Origin: Cristatella mucedo
Taxonomy: Eukaryota; Bryozoa; Phylactolaemata; Cristatellidae
Direction: 5' to 3'
DNA length: 64,000 nt
Assembly (NCBI GenBank): GCA_009760855.2
Contig: WPIO01000038.1
Span: forward strand, 3,556,501 to 3,620,500
A program made the translations under genes and the position numbers. This document shows, piece by piece, positions 1 to 34,043 of the stretch. The notes beneath the pieces are model-generated. The model saw only the letters and a list, made by a program, of their open reading frames with translations. It ran no database searches and had not been told where the DNA came from. The number at the start of each line of letters is the position of its first letter. Position 1 is the stretch's first letter.

Positions 1-1184
1 TCGACTTGCCGAACCACCTTCGCCCACCAAGCCGGAGATGCTGCTGCTGCTGCTGCTGTGCCTCAGTTGCACGGCCAACGAGAATGCAAGAGGGAGGGTG
101 CATCCGTTTCTGTCTCCTCTCCCAACAGTGGCGCCGCCCACCCGCCCCCATGCCTGCCGTGTGGCTTGAGCTGCTTCAAGCTGGTTAGTGCCGGCCGAGC
201 CGTGCGTGCAGGCGCCGGCTAGCCAGCCAGAGCCGGGCCATTCGCATTCGTGCTTTGCATTCGGGGGCATGCGAGTTCGGAGGGAACTCTCCTGTGCACG
301 AGCAAGAGCTCGCATGCTTGCACAAAGCTCGCTCGCGACTCGCTGTGTCCGTGCGCTCGCTTGCCGGCTGCATGCACCAGCCAAGAAGTCGTCCTTGAAC
401 GCCACTGCTGATTAACTTTGCTTCGCTGCAAGGCCGACTATCCTGGGTCCGGGCAGTTGCCGGCATCACTTCGTGTGCCGACGTCTGTCGAGTCCTGCCT
501 CTATTCGGAATTCTAATTCTGTGCCGGCAGCTGCTGCTGCCGCTGCTGGCGACCGGGTCCCCCTACCCCCACTTCCTAGAGTGGCTTATTATCGGGTTGT
601 GCTGCCAGTTGATGGCTAATTTGGTCAGCACAGGTTGTGTTGCAGTCCCTCTCTCCCTCTCTCCCCCCCCCCATTGTCACATGTGATGTACCTGCATGTG
701 CAGCCTTACTACTCGTGCTGCCATGGCGCATAACCGTGTTGTGTGGTTGCTTGCCAAGAGCCGTTTGTTTTATTTGATGTGCTGTTTGATGTGCTATTTG
801 TGTGTCTTTCTGTGAAAGTATTTCTGCAGAGCCTGGTTTGCTTGCAGTTAAAAGTGCTTGGGGGGCATGGTTGCAGGGAAGTCTAAGCACCACTTCACGA
901 CACATTTTGTCCTTGGTCAGAGCCCCCATTCAGCTGCCTGGAAGCGGCCGCACACGTGCAGCGCCTCTCGCCGATCTGACGGCTTCAAAAGCACTCCTCC
1001 ACCCCCGAGAGCGAGAGATGCTCCAGTCCTCCCTGCTGTGCACGCAGCACTCCTGGTGGCATGACTTGGAGCCTCCACGTCACTTCTTGCCCCGCGTCTG
1101 CTGGTGTGTCTGCCCACGTCTGTGTACGGCTGTTGAACGACATTGTTCACCGGCTCGTCACTTTTCGTCGCATGTAGGCTGCAG

Positions 1185-23207
<22,023 letters not shown>

Positions 23208-24190
23208 GGTGTCGCTGCTGCTGCTGCAGTGGCGGCGGTCCGTCCGTCGTCGGTCGCATCGCCCTCGCCTCTGCCGATCGGTCGTCGCTGTCCTCCCACC
23301 CACCCCCCTGCTCCCCATCCCCCCCCCCCCCGTGCATTTGCATCGCAGCCCTCCGTGGTCGTCACCAGTCACTCTAGAGTGACTGGTGTAAGGTGCGTGC
23401 GGGCTGCTCTCTCGTCGGCGACCGAGCCTTTGCCGCTGCCGCCGCCGCTGTCGCCGCCGGCATTGCGGCCACGGCTGAGACTCTCTCGTGCTAGTCAAGC
23501 GCCGCCTGCCTGCGCGCACCGCTGCCCTCTGCTTTCGCCGCCGGTGGCAGCAGCTATGGCATGCTGAGGCCAAGCGCGAACTCAAAAAAATGTAAATGTC
23601 CGCTGGGTGGCCAGGTGCTGCTGCTGCTGCCTGAGATGCTGCTCGGCGGCGGCTCTGTGAGATTTGATTGTGCGTTTTTTTTTCGCTGGACGGGCGCGCG
23701 CCTGCTGCGGATAAGCTGCTGGCACTCATTTTCCATTAGTATGAACTGAAGTGAGGCATTAATTAAATATTCTTGTATTTGGCACCGACCAAGTGGCTGT
23801 CTGCCCGCCGACCGTCTCACCGTGGGCGCCGCCTTCCGCTTCGTTTCCGTTCCTCTCGCTCGAAGATTGGTAGTGCTTCGGCGGTCCTATTTTTACTTCC
23901 GTTTGCTGGCATTCATTGCCGGTTGCACGGCTGAAGCGTTTTCCAGCGGGCGAATGTACTTGCCGAGTCGCCTTGTGGCAGCCGAGTCATCCTACCCGGC
24001 TGTAGCTGAGTGGTGGGGTTAAAGGGTACATGCCCATCCCCCCACCTACGGTGGGGCAGCGTCCTTGGCCCCTTCCCTATTCCTGCGCTCCCGAACGTCA
24101 CCAACGACGAATTATGTCTTCATTCCACTCGATGAGCAACCGCTGAGTTCGTGTCGAATGATCACTCTGATCCCTACTAATTAAAGTCCT
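23208..24190 (+). other. Probable 3' UTR of MTSS1-like gene
   Basis: No convincing coding frame follows the stop. The stretch carries CTG/CCG-rich sequence and a 26-bp palindrome. Possible poly(A) signals are ATTAAA-like at about 23761 and 24178. A SINE starts at 24364 and marks the outer limit. Confidence 0.5.
23363..23388. repeat. 26-bp perfect palindrome in 3' UTR
   Basis: CACCAGTCACTCT followed at once by AGAGTGACTGGTG, 156 bp past the MTSS1-like stop. Confidence 0.95.
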
Positions 24191-24363
24191 TCCCAGTCTT
24201 GCGACAAGATGGCGACCAGTACTGCCGGGAGTGACTGCTGTAATAGGCCCTGTAATTATAGCATAACTCAGCGTAGCAAGTTCTCAGGCAGTGAGCTCTA
24301 GTATTTCATTAATTGTAGGTCTAACCCTGCCTACATGAACATTTGCAGGTCTCACCCCCAAAT

Positions 24364-24522
24364 GAATAAAATATAAAAAAATTACAATTCATTTATATAG
24401 CGCCCCAAGAGAACTTAATCTCTATTCAGGCGCTTCACATGTGCCTCGGGGCTCGAGCCCTCGACCTCAGTCAGACCTTGGTCAGGGCGAGCACCTTAAC
24501 CGCTAGACCAAACCAGCTCGGC
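24364..24522 (-). mobile_element. SINE family 2 copy
   Basis: Near-complete reverse copy: ATTTATATAGCGCCCCAAGA, CTCTATTCAGGCGCTTCACA, GGGGCTCGAGCCCTCGACCT and TTAACCGCTAGACCAAACCA. Confidence 0.85.
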
Positions 24523-24689
24523 AAATGAAAATCCTGTCTCCTGCTACTCTGACACTGCTACCCGAGCCGACCCCCCAAAGCTTTGGATTCTAGTCCATTC
24601 TGCAGCTATTTACTGGCCGTTGTCGAAATGGCCTGCATGAACATGCAGCGTTTCCACTCTGCTACTGCAGAAGGAAAACCCTTGGATGG

Positions 24690-25145
24690 CAGGGGCCTAA
24701 TGGCTTTATTTGGTATCCCAGCCAAAACGAAACTAGAGTAATCCAGCCCATACAGAGCCAGGGAGCTAGTACGTTCTTTAGCCAGGCTACGTAGCAGACA
24801 GTCCTTGATCGTAGCCAGGGATCACACGCTATTGCAATAGCTCTGGAATCGGTCTTCGTTGTGAAGCATTCAAATATCCAGCAGTCATCAAACAGGACAC
24901 ACCTAATTCCGAGCACATGATATCTCAGCAGCATCACCAACTAGATGAGAAAAGTCTCTTTGAGCCTTATGCTTCTGGTGTACCATGGGTAAGGGGTTGG
25001 ATGTACTGTCGTTTAGTGTAAAGAAATTGCCCCACATACTGGATCCAGTGTCTGCCAGGCAAGATTTCAGTTCGCAGTAGCAGATTTCGGCGGTTTAAAA
25101 GATCGATACAGCTGGCTATCATCCGCAAAGAAGTAATGGCTCATC
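24690..25145 (-). mobile_element. Second LINE family remnant, minus
   Basis: The complement gives HYFFADDSQLYRSFKPPKSA (F-ADD polymerase box) near 25130 and SLALYGLDYSSFVLAGIPNK near 24750. Differs from the main family. Confidence 0.65.
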
Positions 25146-26879
25146 CCATGCTTGGTGAGACGCGACCAGCACAAGTCACACACTAAACACGATCGGACAA
25201 CGGCGATTCGAACGAGGTCAGAGCATCACCTGCCAGACCGAGTTCATTCTATCATTAACGTAATATCTCGCGAGACTTGAGTCAAACGCAGCTGATCGAT
25301 CGAGCCGGACATTGCAGAGCAGCGAAGCTGCTGTCGTCGCTTCTGTTCAGAACGTCGTTGGCCACACGAAGATTGGTTTCAGTGTGATGATGTTACTTGA
25401 ATATTGACTGGAATCCTTCTGACAATGTATGTCATGTATTCTACAAGCTACTTGGATACAATCATTTGTAGAATCTAAGCCATAAAAAGGCTTTTTTGTA
25501 AGTATCGGTGGTCAAACGCCATCGAATCTGATGCCTTTGAACTACTTGGATCGTTTTCACATGAGCGCGATTTTCTCTTCTCGACACGAAATCCTAGGAA
25601 TGCGACCTTGGACTAAAATTCAAGGACATAGCCATTCGCGAAAACCTGTCGCTGGGAGTGGTACCGCCCAAGTGGGGCGGCGGCATGGAGGCAGAAGACA
25701 ATATGTGCGTTCGTCGACCGAAGCATCTGTCATTAAAATGCGGTCGAAAATAAGGAAACTGTTGCCGACTGATAGTCAGTGAGTGAAGCATGAGCGGCAG
25801 CTTCGGCAGGACTTCGCTAGACGACAGTGACAGCTTTCGCAAAGAGAACGTGAGACAAGTGTCAGCCCGGGGAGATTCTATAGGGTAGCGATTCGCAGCC
25901 GCATTGCTGGAGTAGTTGGTGGCAAATGAGGGAGGGCAAGGGCCGGAAGGCGAAGGCGGCATTGATGGGAGTCCATGGTTTCTGGCAGTCGTGCAGCTGC
26001 ACCGAATGTCTTCCAGTTCGTACGTAAGTCGTGCACGCAAAAAGCTGAGTCGAGACCACTGGTCAACTAAATCTTGCGTACCGGTGCGTTTAAGTCACCC
26101 GAAGGCTTTTTTTAGCCGAAGCTCACCAGCTGGTTTACTCGCCATGCAGAGGACCGATTTGAAAGAATTTGGAACGTATCCTTTGTCAGAGAATCATTAA
26201 AAACCTGTTCTGCGCCTAAGTTTGACATTGCGCTGGTATCCATTCTGCTCCAAAGATGTTTTGGGACGACTCAAGTTGAGGTGAAAATAAGTTCTACTTA
26301 TTTTTTGAGAGGATAGTTTTCCTTGCTCGGATGCTATTGGCTGGCTCGAACCTCTGTTGGCCACACGGTTGCAAGACTCGACTTGATCCGTCATCTTGGA
26401 GTTTTCAGAAGGGCAAGCTTCGAAGACAGAGACTTTAGGACACTTGCTCGCATTTTACATTTTTATCTTGAGACTGACATACGTTAAATACCTCCTTGGT
26501 TAGTTTGACTTGCGGTTTTCAACTCTTCTTGATGCCTTTGTTGTGGTACGTGCCGGATTGAGCTTGCTTGACTTCAGTCCCAGTTGAAATAAGTAAGAGA
26601 CTTGACGATCTGTTATTGCTATCAGCTTTAGCGACGGTTCGTTCGGGTCTGGTGAAGTAGCTGGTAAAAGCTACGATTCTCAGATAGTTTGGAATTTGCA
26701 TTGCTTGATTCTGGGTCCGGCACATTTGCCAGCAATTCCTTGAATGTGTTGTGGATATGATTTGTGTTTCCAATCTGACAGCTGAAAAAGTGAGCAATAT
26801 GGAGCTATTGCGCCAGCTTTGGCTGGACCTAAATTTGTATGATGGACACATAATTTCTCTGTGAATCTGTGTTTGGTTG
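25145..26879 (-). other. Unassigned AT-richer stretch with short minus open frames
   Basis: Minus frames at 26040-25594 (148 codons, Ser/Pro-rich, includes GLPSMPPSPSGPCPPSF), 26394-26197 (MTDQVESCNRVANRG...) and about 26790-26519. They read protein-like but match nothing I know. They could be a decayed transposon or 3' exons of the DOK7-like gene. Confidence 0.25.
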
Positions 26880-27425
26880 ATAATAATAATTATAATAATG
26901 CATTTGTATAGCTCCCTCGGAAAACTTGATCTCTTTCTAGGCATGTCCCATGTGCTGTAAAGGAAATGTGATGAAATGGTTAGTAGTGGCATGCTCAACG
27001 TCAACAAGAAATCATGGGTGGGGGTGGCATGCTCAAGGTAGCGTGAAACTATGGTTAGTAGCAGCATGCACTTCAGGTCTGCTCGCATAAGCAGGCAAAG
27101 TGTGAATCACATGAACCCACTAGACGCTGTGACAAATAGGTGCGATTTTAGTTTCTTTTTCAGTGTCATAAATAGTCTGAGTGGGAGCGTAGATCTGATA
27201 GGTAGGCTGGAGCTAAAGAATGTAGCGACCTAAAAGTTGAGCGTCCGAACCCTCTGAAGTCGGTGTGCCGCTTGATTTTGATCGAATTCTTGTCGGTGAA
27301 AAGTGGTATGACGTGGCAACTGCACCGCTCACGACAGGCAAGCCTAGCTGCCCAGTTTCGTACCAACAGTAAACGCCTGATTGCACAGGCCGGTAGACCA
27401 GTAAGCAGTGAGTTTCGCAAGCAGA
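26879..27425 (-). mobile_element. LINE 3' end, minus
   Basis: (ATA)n tail at 26880, TGCATTTGTATAGCTCCCTC hairpin, 3' UTR, then CAIRRLLLVRNWAARLACRE on the minus strand. Repeats the segment found at 27430-27690. Confidence 0.78.
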
Positions 27426-27429
27426 TGGT

Positions 27430-27970
27430 ACGATGCTTAGCCTTGTGGGGGAGTAGATCTGATAGGTAAGCTGGAGATATAGGATGAAGGGACCTAAAAG
27501 TGAAAACAAAACCTTGAAGTCGATGCGTTCCTTGACTGGGAGCCTGTGTAGGTCAGCGCGAAGTAGTAAGATGTGGTAGCTGCCATGCTCTTGACAGACA
27601 AGCCTAGCTGCCGAGTTTTGCACCAGCTGCAAGCACCTGATTGCACAGGCTGATAGTCCAGCCAGCAGGAAGTCAAGTGAATAAGTCAAGCCGGGATGTT
27701 ACAGATGCATTGACTCATTTAGATGCGCTTTCCATGTCTAAACAAGCCCAAATTTTAGTAACGTTTATGTAGATTATAAAAGGCAGACTTGACAGTGGAG
27801 CTGATGTGGCCGTCTAATAAAATGTCACTTTAGAACAAGACACCTAGGTTTTGTGCAGATTCAACGGGTTATATGCTGGCAGAGTCGTTTTTGAGCGTTG
27901 GGTTGTCCAATTTCTGAATCACGCTTGGTTTTCCAAACACTAGTGCGTTGGTTTTATCGACATTCAATTA
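27430..27970 (-). mobile_element. LINE fragment, minus
   Basis: Minus frame with [35 protein letters not shown] and RLPVKERIDFKVL. It meets an opposite copy at about 27970. Confidence 0.8.
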
Positions 27971-28625
27971 AACATTCAGTTAAACTCAGGCGATTGCAGC
28001 TGGTGCAAAACTCCGCAGCTAGGCTTGTCTGTCGTGAGCGTCGCAGTTGCCACATTACTCCACTTCTCGCTGACCTGCACTGGCTACCAGTCAGGCAACG
28101 GATTGACTTCAAGGTTTTGTCGCTCACTTTTAGGTCACTTCATTCTTTGGCTCCAGCTCATCTCTCAGATACACAACTCCCCCATCAGGACAAGCATCGT
28201 AGCACCCGCTTTTCGGAATCCAACAGTCTAGAAATACCTCGTACAAACCTCAAATCCTTTGGAGACCGTGCATTTAGTTCGTATGCTCCCAAAGCCTGGA
28301 ACTCACTCCCGACCTGCGTCAGAACATCCCCTGACCTGACCACATTTAAAAAGAATTTAAAAACACCTATTTAGGACAGCATTTAGTGGGTCCCTGTGAT
28401 TCGTCCTTGATGTGCTTCTGCGTGCTGACACTGTTGCATGTTGCCACTAACCACACTTGCATGCTGACCCTGTGCACGTCACCCCTAACCATGTTTTTCA
28501 TGTTGTTTATCGAGCATGCTACTACTTACCATTCGATCATGTTTCCTTTGCAGTAATTGTAAAGTGCCCACAAGGAGATTAAGTTCTCTGAGAGTGCTTT
28601 ATCAAGTGTGTAACGATTATTATTA
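27971..28625 (+). mobile_element. LINE 3' half, plus
   Basis: [60 protein letters not shown] and [20 protein letters not shown], then the 3' UTR and hairpin (GCCCACAAGGAGATTAAGTT) with TTATTATTACT tail. Confidence 0.85.
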
Positions 28626-28627
28626 CT

Positions 28628-28735
28628 ATTAAAGTGAATGTATTTGGGGGGTCTTAGTCCAGAGCTCCGTGGCATATGCGAAGCGCTTGAAAAGAGATTA
28701 AGTTCTTTTAGAGAGCTATGCAAATGAATTATATA
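28628..28735 (+). mobile_element. SINE family 2 remnant
   Basis: GGCATATGCGAAGCGCTTGA, AAAGAGATTAAGTTCTTTTAG and GCAAATGAATTATATATT give the tail; the tRNA part is decayed. Confidence 0.5.
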
Positions 28736-29510
28736 TTTCAATACATGCAGCAAGGGAGTTGAGAAAAATTGACGTGCTCGAGTGCTGGGAGGGATCAAAG
28801 CAAAGGTGCAACTGAGTGTCATCTGCATACAAGTGAAAGCCTAGATTGTTCCTGGCAATCACATCGGCAAGAGGGTGAGTACAACCCGTGAAAGAAACAG
28901 GAGACCTGGTTGAGTGGCTGTCCTATACTAGGTAGCAATGTCCATGTTAATATTGTGCATTTTACTCACGAATCTTTTTGAAGGCAGTGTGTTTACAGTA
29001 ATAATAACAATTAGTAGTAGTGTGTTGGTCTCTTATCTAACACCTTAACAGAACCAAATCTCAATCATGGCATTTTACAATTGGCTGCATGCGAATAGAC
29101 AAGCCTGCAAAAGGACACACGATGGCTACTCGGGGGGGGCGGTTACTAGAACCACAGGTGAGTGGCATGCACTGAACACGGGTAAGCACGATAAGCACAC
29201 GAAAAAGAAAAATTCATCGCCCGCCGGCAAACCTCAGCGGACAGACACGTATTTAGCCAACTAATACGACGTCACCTATTTATAGATTATAGATATATAT
29301 ATATCTAGATATAGGTTATAGATAGGCGAACTTTCGGTTACCAGCACAGTGCCCATGGTGGCTCGTTCGGCGCCGTCGTGTCGTCATTTGGCACAGAGCC
29401 AGCTCACTTCCCTTGCTATGGGCACTATACATTGCCACTTCCTGCTATGGGCACTATACACCTAGGCGTGCAAGTGTGCTGTGGACCTATGAACCAACGA
29501 CTTACGTATA
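28735..29510. other. Gap without recognised feature
   Basis: 28740-28900 resembles the antisense LINE block seen at 39600-39730 (CAACTGAGTGTCATCTGCATA). At 29400-29460 GCTATGGGCACTATACA occurs twice. Nothing else seen. Confidence 0.5.
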
Positions 29511-29514
29511 AGTT

Positions 29515-30820
29515 TGTAGCGCCCTGCTGGCCTTGGCGGAATTTTAGCGCGAACAAGAGCTGTTCGGCGGCGGGCTAGAACTCCTTTGTCCTGGAGCAGT
29601 GAGCCGGAGAGGAGCGTCAGTGCGGTTAGAGAGGAAGCGCTTAGGAGCAGGCCAGGAGGCTCTGAGACGAGCGGCGGCGATTCGGCCTTTAGAATTGGTC
29701 CGATACTCGCGGAAGCTGCTGATAGATGTTGGCTGGCCTGTCAACCCCCGCCTTCCCTCTTTCCAAGAAAGAATCGTCTGGAACACATTCGCCATTCAAG
29801 CTGGACGGAGGTGCCCTTCTAGTGGCCTGGGACGGTAGTAATTCCTTTCCGTAACGGGCCAAGGTGTCCGGGCCCAATACCACTAAGCTCTTGCCCATTG
29901 TTTCAGCTAGGTATTTAAGAGTCGAGCGACGCTCGCTCTTGGTCTTACGGTCTTTTGTCTTTGGTCCGGCTTCGACGCCGTCGCACTCGTTTCTCTGAAA
30001 GCGACGAATGAGGGCGGGCTGTTCGCCGGCGATTGACGGAACAGGACGAGACAGCGCTAGGAGGATTCGGTGGAACTCCACCGAATACGGTCGTATCGCG
30101 CCCGAGCTGGCATTTTGTGTTTCTTTCGTGTCGTATGTGTGCGCGCTAGCACGTGGTCTCGGCACAGGGATTTGCCGGTGCGAACTAGGCGTAGTTGGTG
30201 TGTGTGGAGCCCTAGTTCCCCATTTAGGGTTTAGGCTCCGGTTCGCGCTTCAGTGTGGAGAAGTATTTCCTCCGCAGGAGTGCTTGAGGTGGCGTGTGTG
30301 GAGTATTCCTGCCGCACTGTTGGAAACCGAGTTCTAGTTCTCCGGGTAGGGTTTAGACTCCGGTTCGCGCTTCAGTGTGGAGAAGATTTCTCTCCGCAGG
30401 AGTGTTTACGTTGGCGTGTTTGGGGTATTCCCTCGGCACAGGTGGGAACGGATTCCTGGTTCACCGGTTAGGGTTTAGGGTCCGGGTCGCGCTTAGTGTG
30501 GAGGAGTATTCCCTCCGCAAGAGTGTTGGTGTAGCTGAGAACGTGCGAGGAGTGTGGAGATAAGGCTGAACTAGACGCGCAGCGACTTTGTGCGCTTGCG
30601 AATAAAGTTCAGTAAAATCCCCAATCTGTGTCTCGCTTCCGATTCACGCCGCGGACTCACGACCCCCTTTAGTAATGGTAAGCAGGTCAGTGCCAGAAAC
30701 GCTCGTTTCGTGGCGGCCAGCTTATTTCGCGTAGGCGCGCACCGAACGGCATTAGGCAATAGGCTACACCGCTAGGTAAGCGGCAGGTCAAGCCTACCCC
30801 GCCGAGCCTTCGGCGTTACA
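29515..30820 (+). mobile_element. Solo LTR, left copy
   Basis: Begins TGTAGCGCC and ends GGCGTTACA, flanked by AGTT (29511-29514 and 30821-30824). That 4-bp duplication is what an LTR retroelement integrase leaves. Contains three units of about 122 bp with TAGGGTTTAG...CCGGTTCGCGCTTCAGTGTGGAG and an AATAAA at about 30600. No coding region between two direct LTRs is present, so it is a solo LTR. Superfamily unknown. Confidence 0.75.
30200..30560 (+). repeat. Tandem units of about 122 bp inside LTR
   Basis: TTAGGGTTTAG(G/A)(C/T)TCCGG recurs near 30225, 30347 and 30469, each followed by CGCGCTT(CA)GTGTGGAG and a CCTCCGCA(G/A)GAGTG block. The right LTR has the same units reversed at 32010-32340. 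Confidence 0.7.
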
Positions 30821-30894
30821 AGTTGGTTCATCGGAGACTTTAATAATGCCAAGTCAGTGCTGGTGATGACGATATAAGCTCCAAATGAGTTTTG

Positions 30895-31390
30895 GGACTT
30901 TTCTTGAAGACGCACTGATTGCCCAATCAGCTAAATGTTTCAATTTAGTTCGATACACGGCGAGACAACCCTGACCCACAAGGCCCGCCACGGCTTGGCT
31001 CCTTCGTACCTAGCTGAACGGCTGCACCAGTTTCAGCCTCCTCGTGCCGTCAGGTCTTGTGTGGACAATAAATTAGCTGTTCCGTTCCTGAGCTTAAAGA
31101 CCGTCGGCGACAGAAGCTTTAGCTCTGCAGTTCCTAGACTGGAACTCGCTTCCACGATTCTTACGCAACGACAACTACTCTCCTGCTGCCGAGTATGGCA
31201 CATCCTTCTCAGCGGTCCTGAGCTGCTACTTGTATGCTACTCACTACCTCAACTGCTCTGCTGACTCTGCTATGCTTCCCACTTTCTCTTTGCTGCGTGA
31301 GACAAGTCTGTTGGCTACCGAATGCGTAACGAAAGCCGCTTAGGATGTGAGTGCGCTATACAAAACTCCAGCGTAACACCCGCGTGGTCT
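30895..31390 (+). mobile_element. Second LINE family 3' end between the two LTRs
   Basis: Frame THKARHGLAPSYLAERLHQF, AVPFLSLKTVGDRSFSSAVP, then a decayed tail with CGAAAGCCGCTTAGGATGTG and GAGTGCGCTATACAAAACTC. Confidence 0.65.
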
Positions 31391-31516
31391 TTGCGGCTTA
31401 GTGGAGTTACAGACGGGGATACATTACATCCAGGAAGCCGATGAACGGGTAGCGCGGGAACGCTCTGTAGGAGTAAAAAGGTCAAGCAAGTAGGTCACGC
31501 AAGTAGGTCACACAGT

Positions 31517-32941
31517 TGTAATGCCGAAGGCTCGGCGGAGTAATTAATTTAATAATTAATTAATTAATAATTCCTAGCTGATTAAACAGCCTCTTTTTGT
31601 ATAGCGACAGAAGAGCCTGTATGGCTATCACCACCGCTTGCAGTGGCGATATAGAATCGCCCACTGCAAGAATCGAACCCACGACCTCGGGACCGAGGTC
31701 GTGAAAGCAACCGCCTTACCTAGTATGCCATCACGGCTAGGCTTAACGTGCCGCCTACCTAGCGGCGTAACCTACCGCCTATTGCCGTTCGGTGTGCGCC
31801 TACGCGCAATAAGCAGGCCGCCACGAAACGGGCGTCCCTGGCGCTGCTCTACTTACCGTTACTAAAGGGGGTCGTGAGTCCGCGGCGTGAATTGGAAAGT
31901 GAGACACAAATTGGGGATTTTACTGAGCTTTATTCCCAAGCGTACAGTCGCTGCGCTTCTAGCTCAGCTTTATCTCCACACTCCTCACATGCTCTCAACA
32001 GCACAAGCACTCATGCGGAGGGAACACGTCCCCGCACTTAGGCCACCTACGTCTATTGTGGGGAGCGACCCAAATAGGGCAAGGAGCCCGAACCGGAGCC
32101 TAGACCCTGACTGGAGAACTAGGGCTCCGCTTCCACCGTGAAGGCAGGAATACCATACGCACTACACCAAGCACTCTTGCGGAGGTCACACGTCTCCACT
32201 TAGGCTACTTACTTCTATAGTGGGGAATGACCCAAATAGACGGAGCCCGAACGGGAGCCTAGTCCCAGAGCGGAGAACTAGGGCTCCGCTTCCACCTTAC
32301 GGCAGGAACACTTCACACGTTACACCAAGCACTCTTGGCTAGACCACGTGCACGTGCACACACACGAAACACAGAAGAAACACAAAAATGCGAGAACGGG
32401 CGCTATACGACCATATTCGGTGGCGTGCACCACATCCTCCTAGTGCTGTCTCGTCCCGTCCCTCAATCGCCGGCGAGCAGCCCACACTCCTCCCTCGCTT
32501 TCAGAGAAACGAGCCCGGCAACTACCGGCGACGGCGTCGAGACGGAGCCGAAGATGAAGATGAGGCCTCATGAGCGGCGCCCCACCATTATATAACTAGC
32601 TGGGACAATGGGGTTGACAACCCAGCCAATATCAATCACCTCAGCGACCTCTGCGTCCCCTTGCTCACAGCTCGAAAACGCAGTTGCTCTTCACCCACTT
32701 CTTTTGTTCTCACGGAATCCATCCGGCAAATCTAGAATGGCTGGCGGCGGCATCGACCTTGGGCAAGCGTTACCCTGTTCTCAAATTGCTGGCAGGAACT
32801 AAAGGATTGACACTCCAGCCAGTATCAATCACCCCATTGCCCTACTACGATGGCGGCATCCTCTTGCTCTAGGACAGAGTTGTTTCCTGCTGAGCAATTC
32901 TCATCCGCTCTAAAACTGAGTCGGGCCGGCGCTGTGCTACA
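31517..32941 (-). mobile_element. Solo LTR, right copy, inverted
   Basis: Reverse-orientation copy of the LTR at 29515. It begins on plus with TGTAATGCCGAAGGCTCGGC and ends GTGCTACA, flanked by CAGT (31513-31516 and 32942-32945). It shares the AATAAAG...CCCCAATTTGTGTCTC block, the 122-bp units and the end sequence with the left copy. A SINE is inserted at 31533-31738. Confidence 0.72.
31533..31738 (-). mobile_element. SINE family 1 (tRNA-derived), inside LTR
   Basis: Reverse orientation, with (ATTA)n tail first, then CCTAGCTGATTAAACAGCCT, ATAGCGACAGAAGAGCC, box B as GAATCGAACCC and box A as CTTACCTAGTATGCCA. Splits the LTR between CTCGGCGG and AGGCTTAACG. Confidence 0.8.
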
Positions 32942-32945
32942 CAGT

Positions 32946-33250
32946 TCACAGTGCATGCAAATGAGGCGACCTGTAAGTTTGGGTGATGGTTTTGAAGTCG
33001 AGTCTATGCTTGACAGGTAGCAGTGAAGCTCGCAAATACGACGACAGATCGGACCAGCTAACAAGTTGTGCACTCATTGCAGATGATTAAAGGCACAGGC
33101 CTGGAACTCTGGATAAACGGAATCGCTGTCCTCCAGACTCGATGTCGCAAACGCGTGAACCACTCTGTTCGTCTTGTGTCTAAGCAGGCCCTGATCTCGG
33201 CCATTTCTCAGCTGAAATTCGTACGGCCTACCGAAGGGTACAGGTGCTCA
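32946..33250 (-). mobile_element. LINE remnant next to right LTR
   Basis: The complement gives ASLLPVKHRLDFKTITQTYR and, further upstream, a TRRTE...RLRHR block matching [15 protein letters not shown] in broken frames. An 80-aa plus-strand frame at 33083-33325 is the antisense of this. Confidence 0.55.
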
Positions 33251-33615
33251 CCCTTACCGTCGGGATTGCTTGAAGCGTCAGTTCTGTACGCATTACACGA
33301 GGCGTCGAACCGCTTTGCGAGCTGAGAAATGCCGAGCAGGCGCCGGACCACTGGCGTGCATAGAATTTATTACCGCCTATTCAGAAAGGAATCCAATCGG
33401 CGAAAACTGCTGAGGGGAAAGAACGAAACCTCTGCACACAATGTGGAGACAAAGCGAAGACACGGAGAGACCTCATCCACGATTCGCCAGTCCCGAGCGA
33501 TCGCAGCGAGCCGTGCACTTATTAGTGTGAGGTCGGAGAGTCGTCGGGCGTCGGCCGTAGCTCTGCTGCTCTGCTCGCAGCGAGAGACATTGTGAACTGC
33601 AATAGAACTTTGCCC

Positions 33616-34043
33616 TTACTCGACGGAATTCTGCTGATTCATCATGAACCAGAGCAGCCGATTCACCTCGTCGCACGTGACGTCGGCCCCGGAGCTCCGC
33701 TTCAGACTTGTAGTGGCCTGCTTTGTAGGCGAGTCTACACCCAGGAATCTTGCTATGTCCTTTCGATGGCTAATTGTGGCGTCGCGAGGGCTATCCCCTT
33801 GGGGAGCTGCCGTTGGTCCAGAACTGCGAGCAGCGGACGCAGAGGCGCCAGCGTGTCCCACTGATGCCGCTGCTACCGCTTCCGGATGGGACTCGCCGGC
33901 CCACTCTCCTGTGCTGGAGATTTCGGCCAAGGTTTGGTGTACCTTTAAGTCAATGCCGGAATCGCTTGAATGGCTTGAGTTAAATGAAGATAAAGAACCG
34001 GTACGATATTTGTCAATTCCAATCGGCAATCCCGAGGACTCTC
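33616..34043 (-). CDS. Candidate 3' terminal exon, Ser-rich
   Basis: A TTTTTTAG acceptor precedes a 142-codon open frame. It starts SSGLPIGIDKYRTGSLSSFN, continues SSHSSDSGIDLK and ends EVNRLLWFMMNQQNSVE before the stop. A GTACAC after IDLK (about 33945) could end it early. The Ser-rich DSGI block suggests the tail of the DOK7-like gene. The plus strand is also open across the same stretch (33644-34213), so the strand is not certain. Confidence 0.35.

Noticed and set aside
33083-33325. 80-codon plus frame (MIKGTGLELWINGIAVL...)
   Set aside because: Antisense of a decayed LINE segment matching the [12 protein letters not shown] block.
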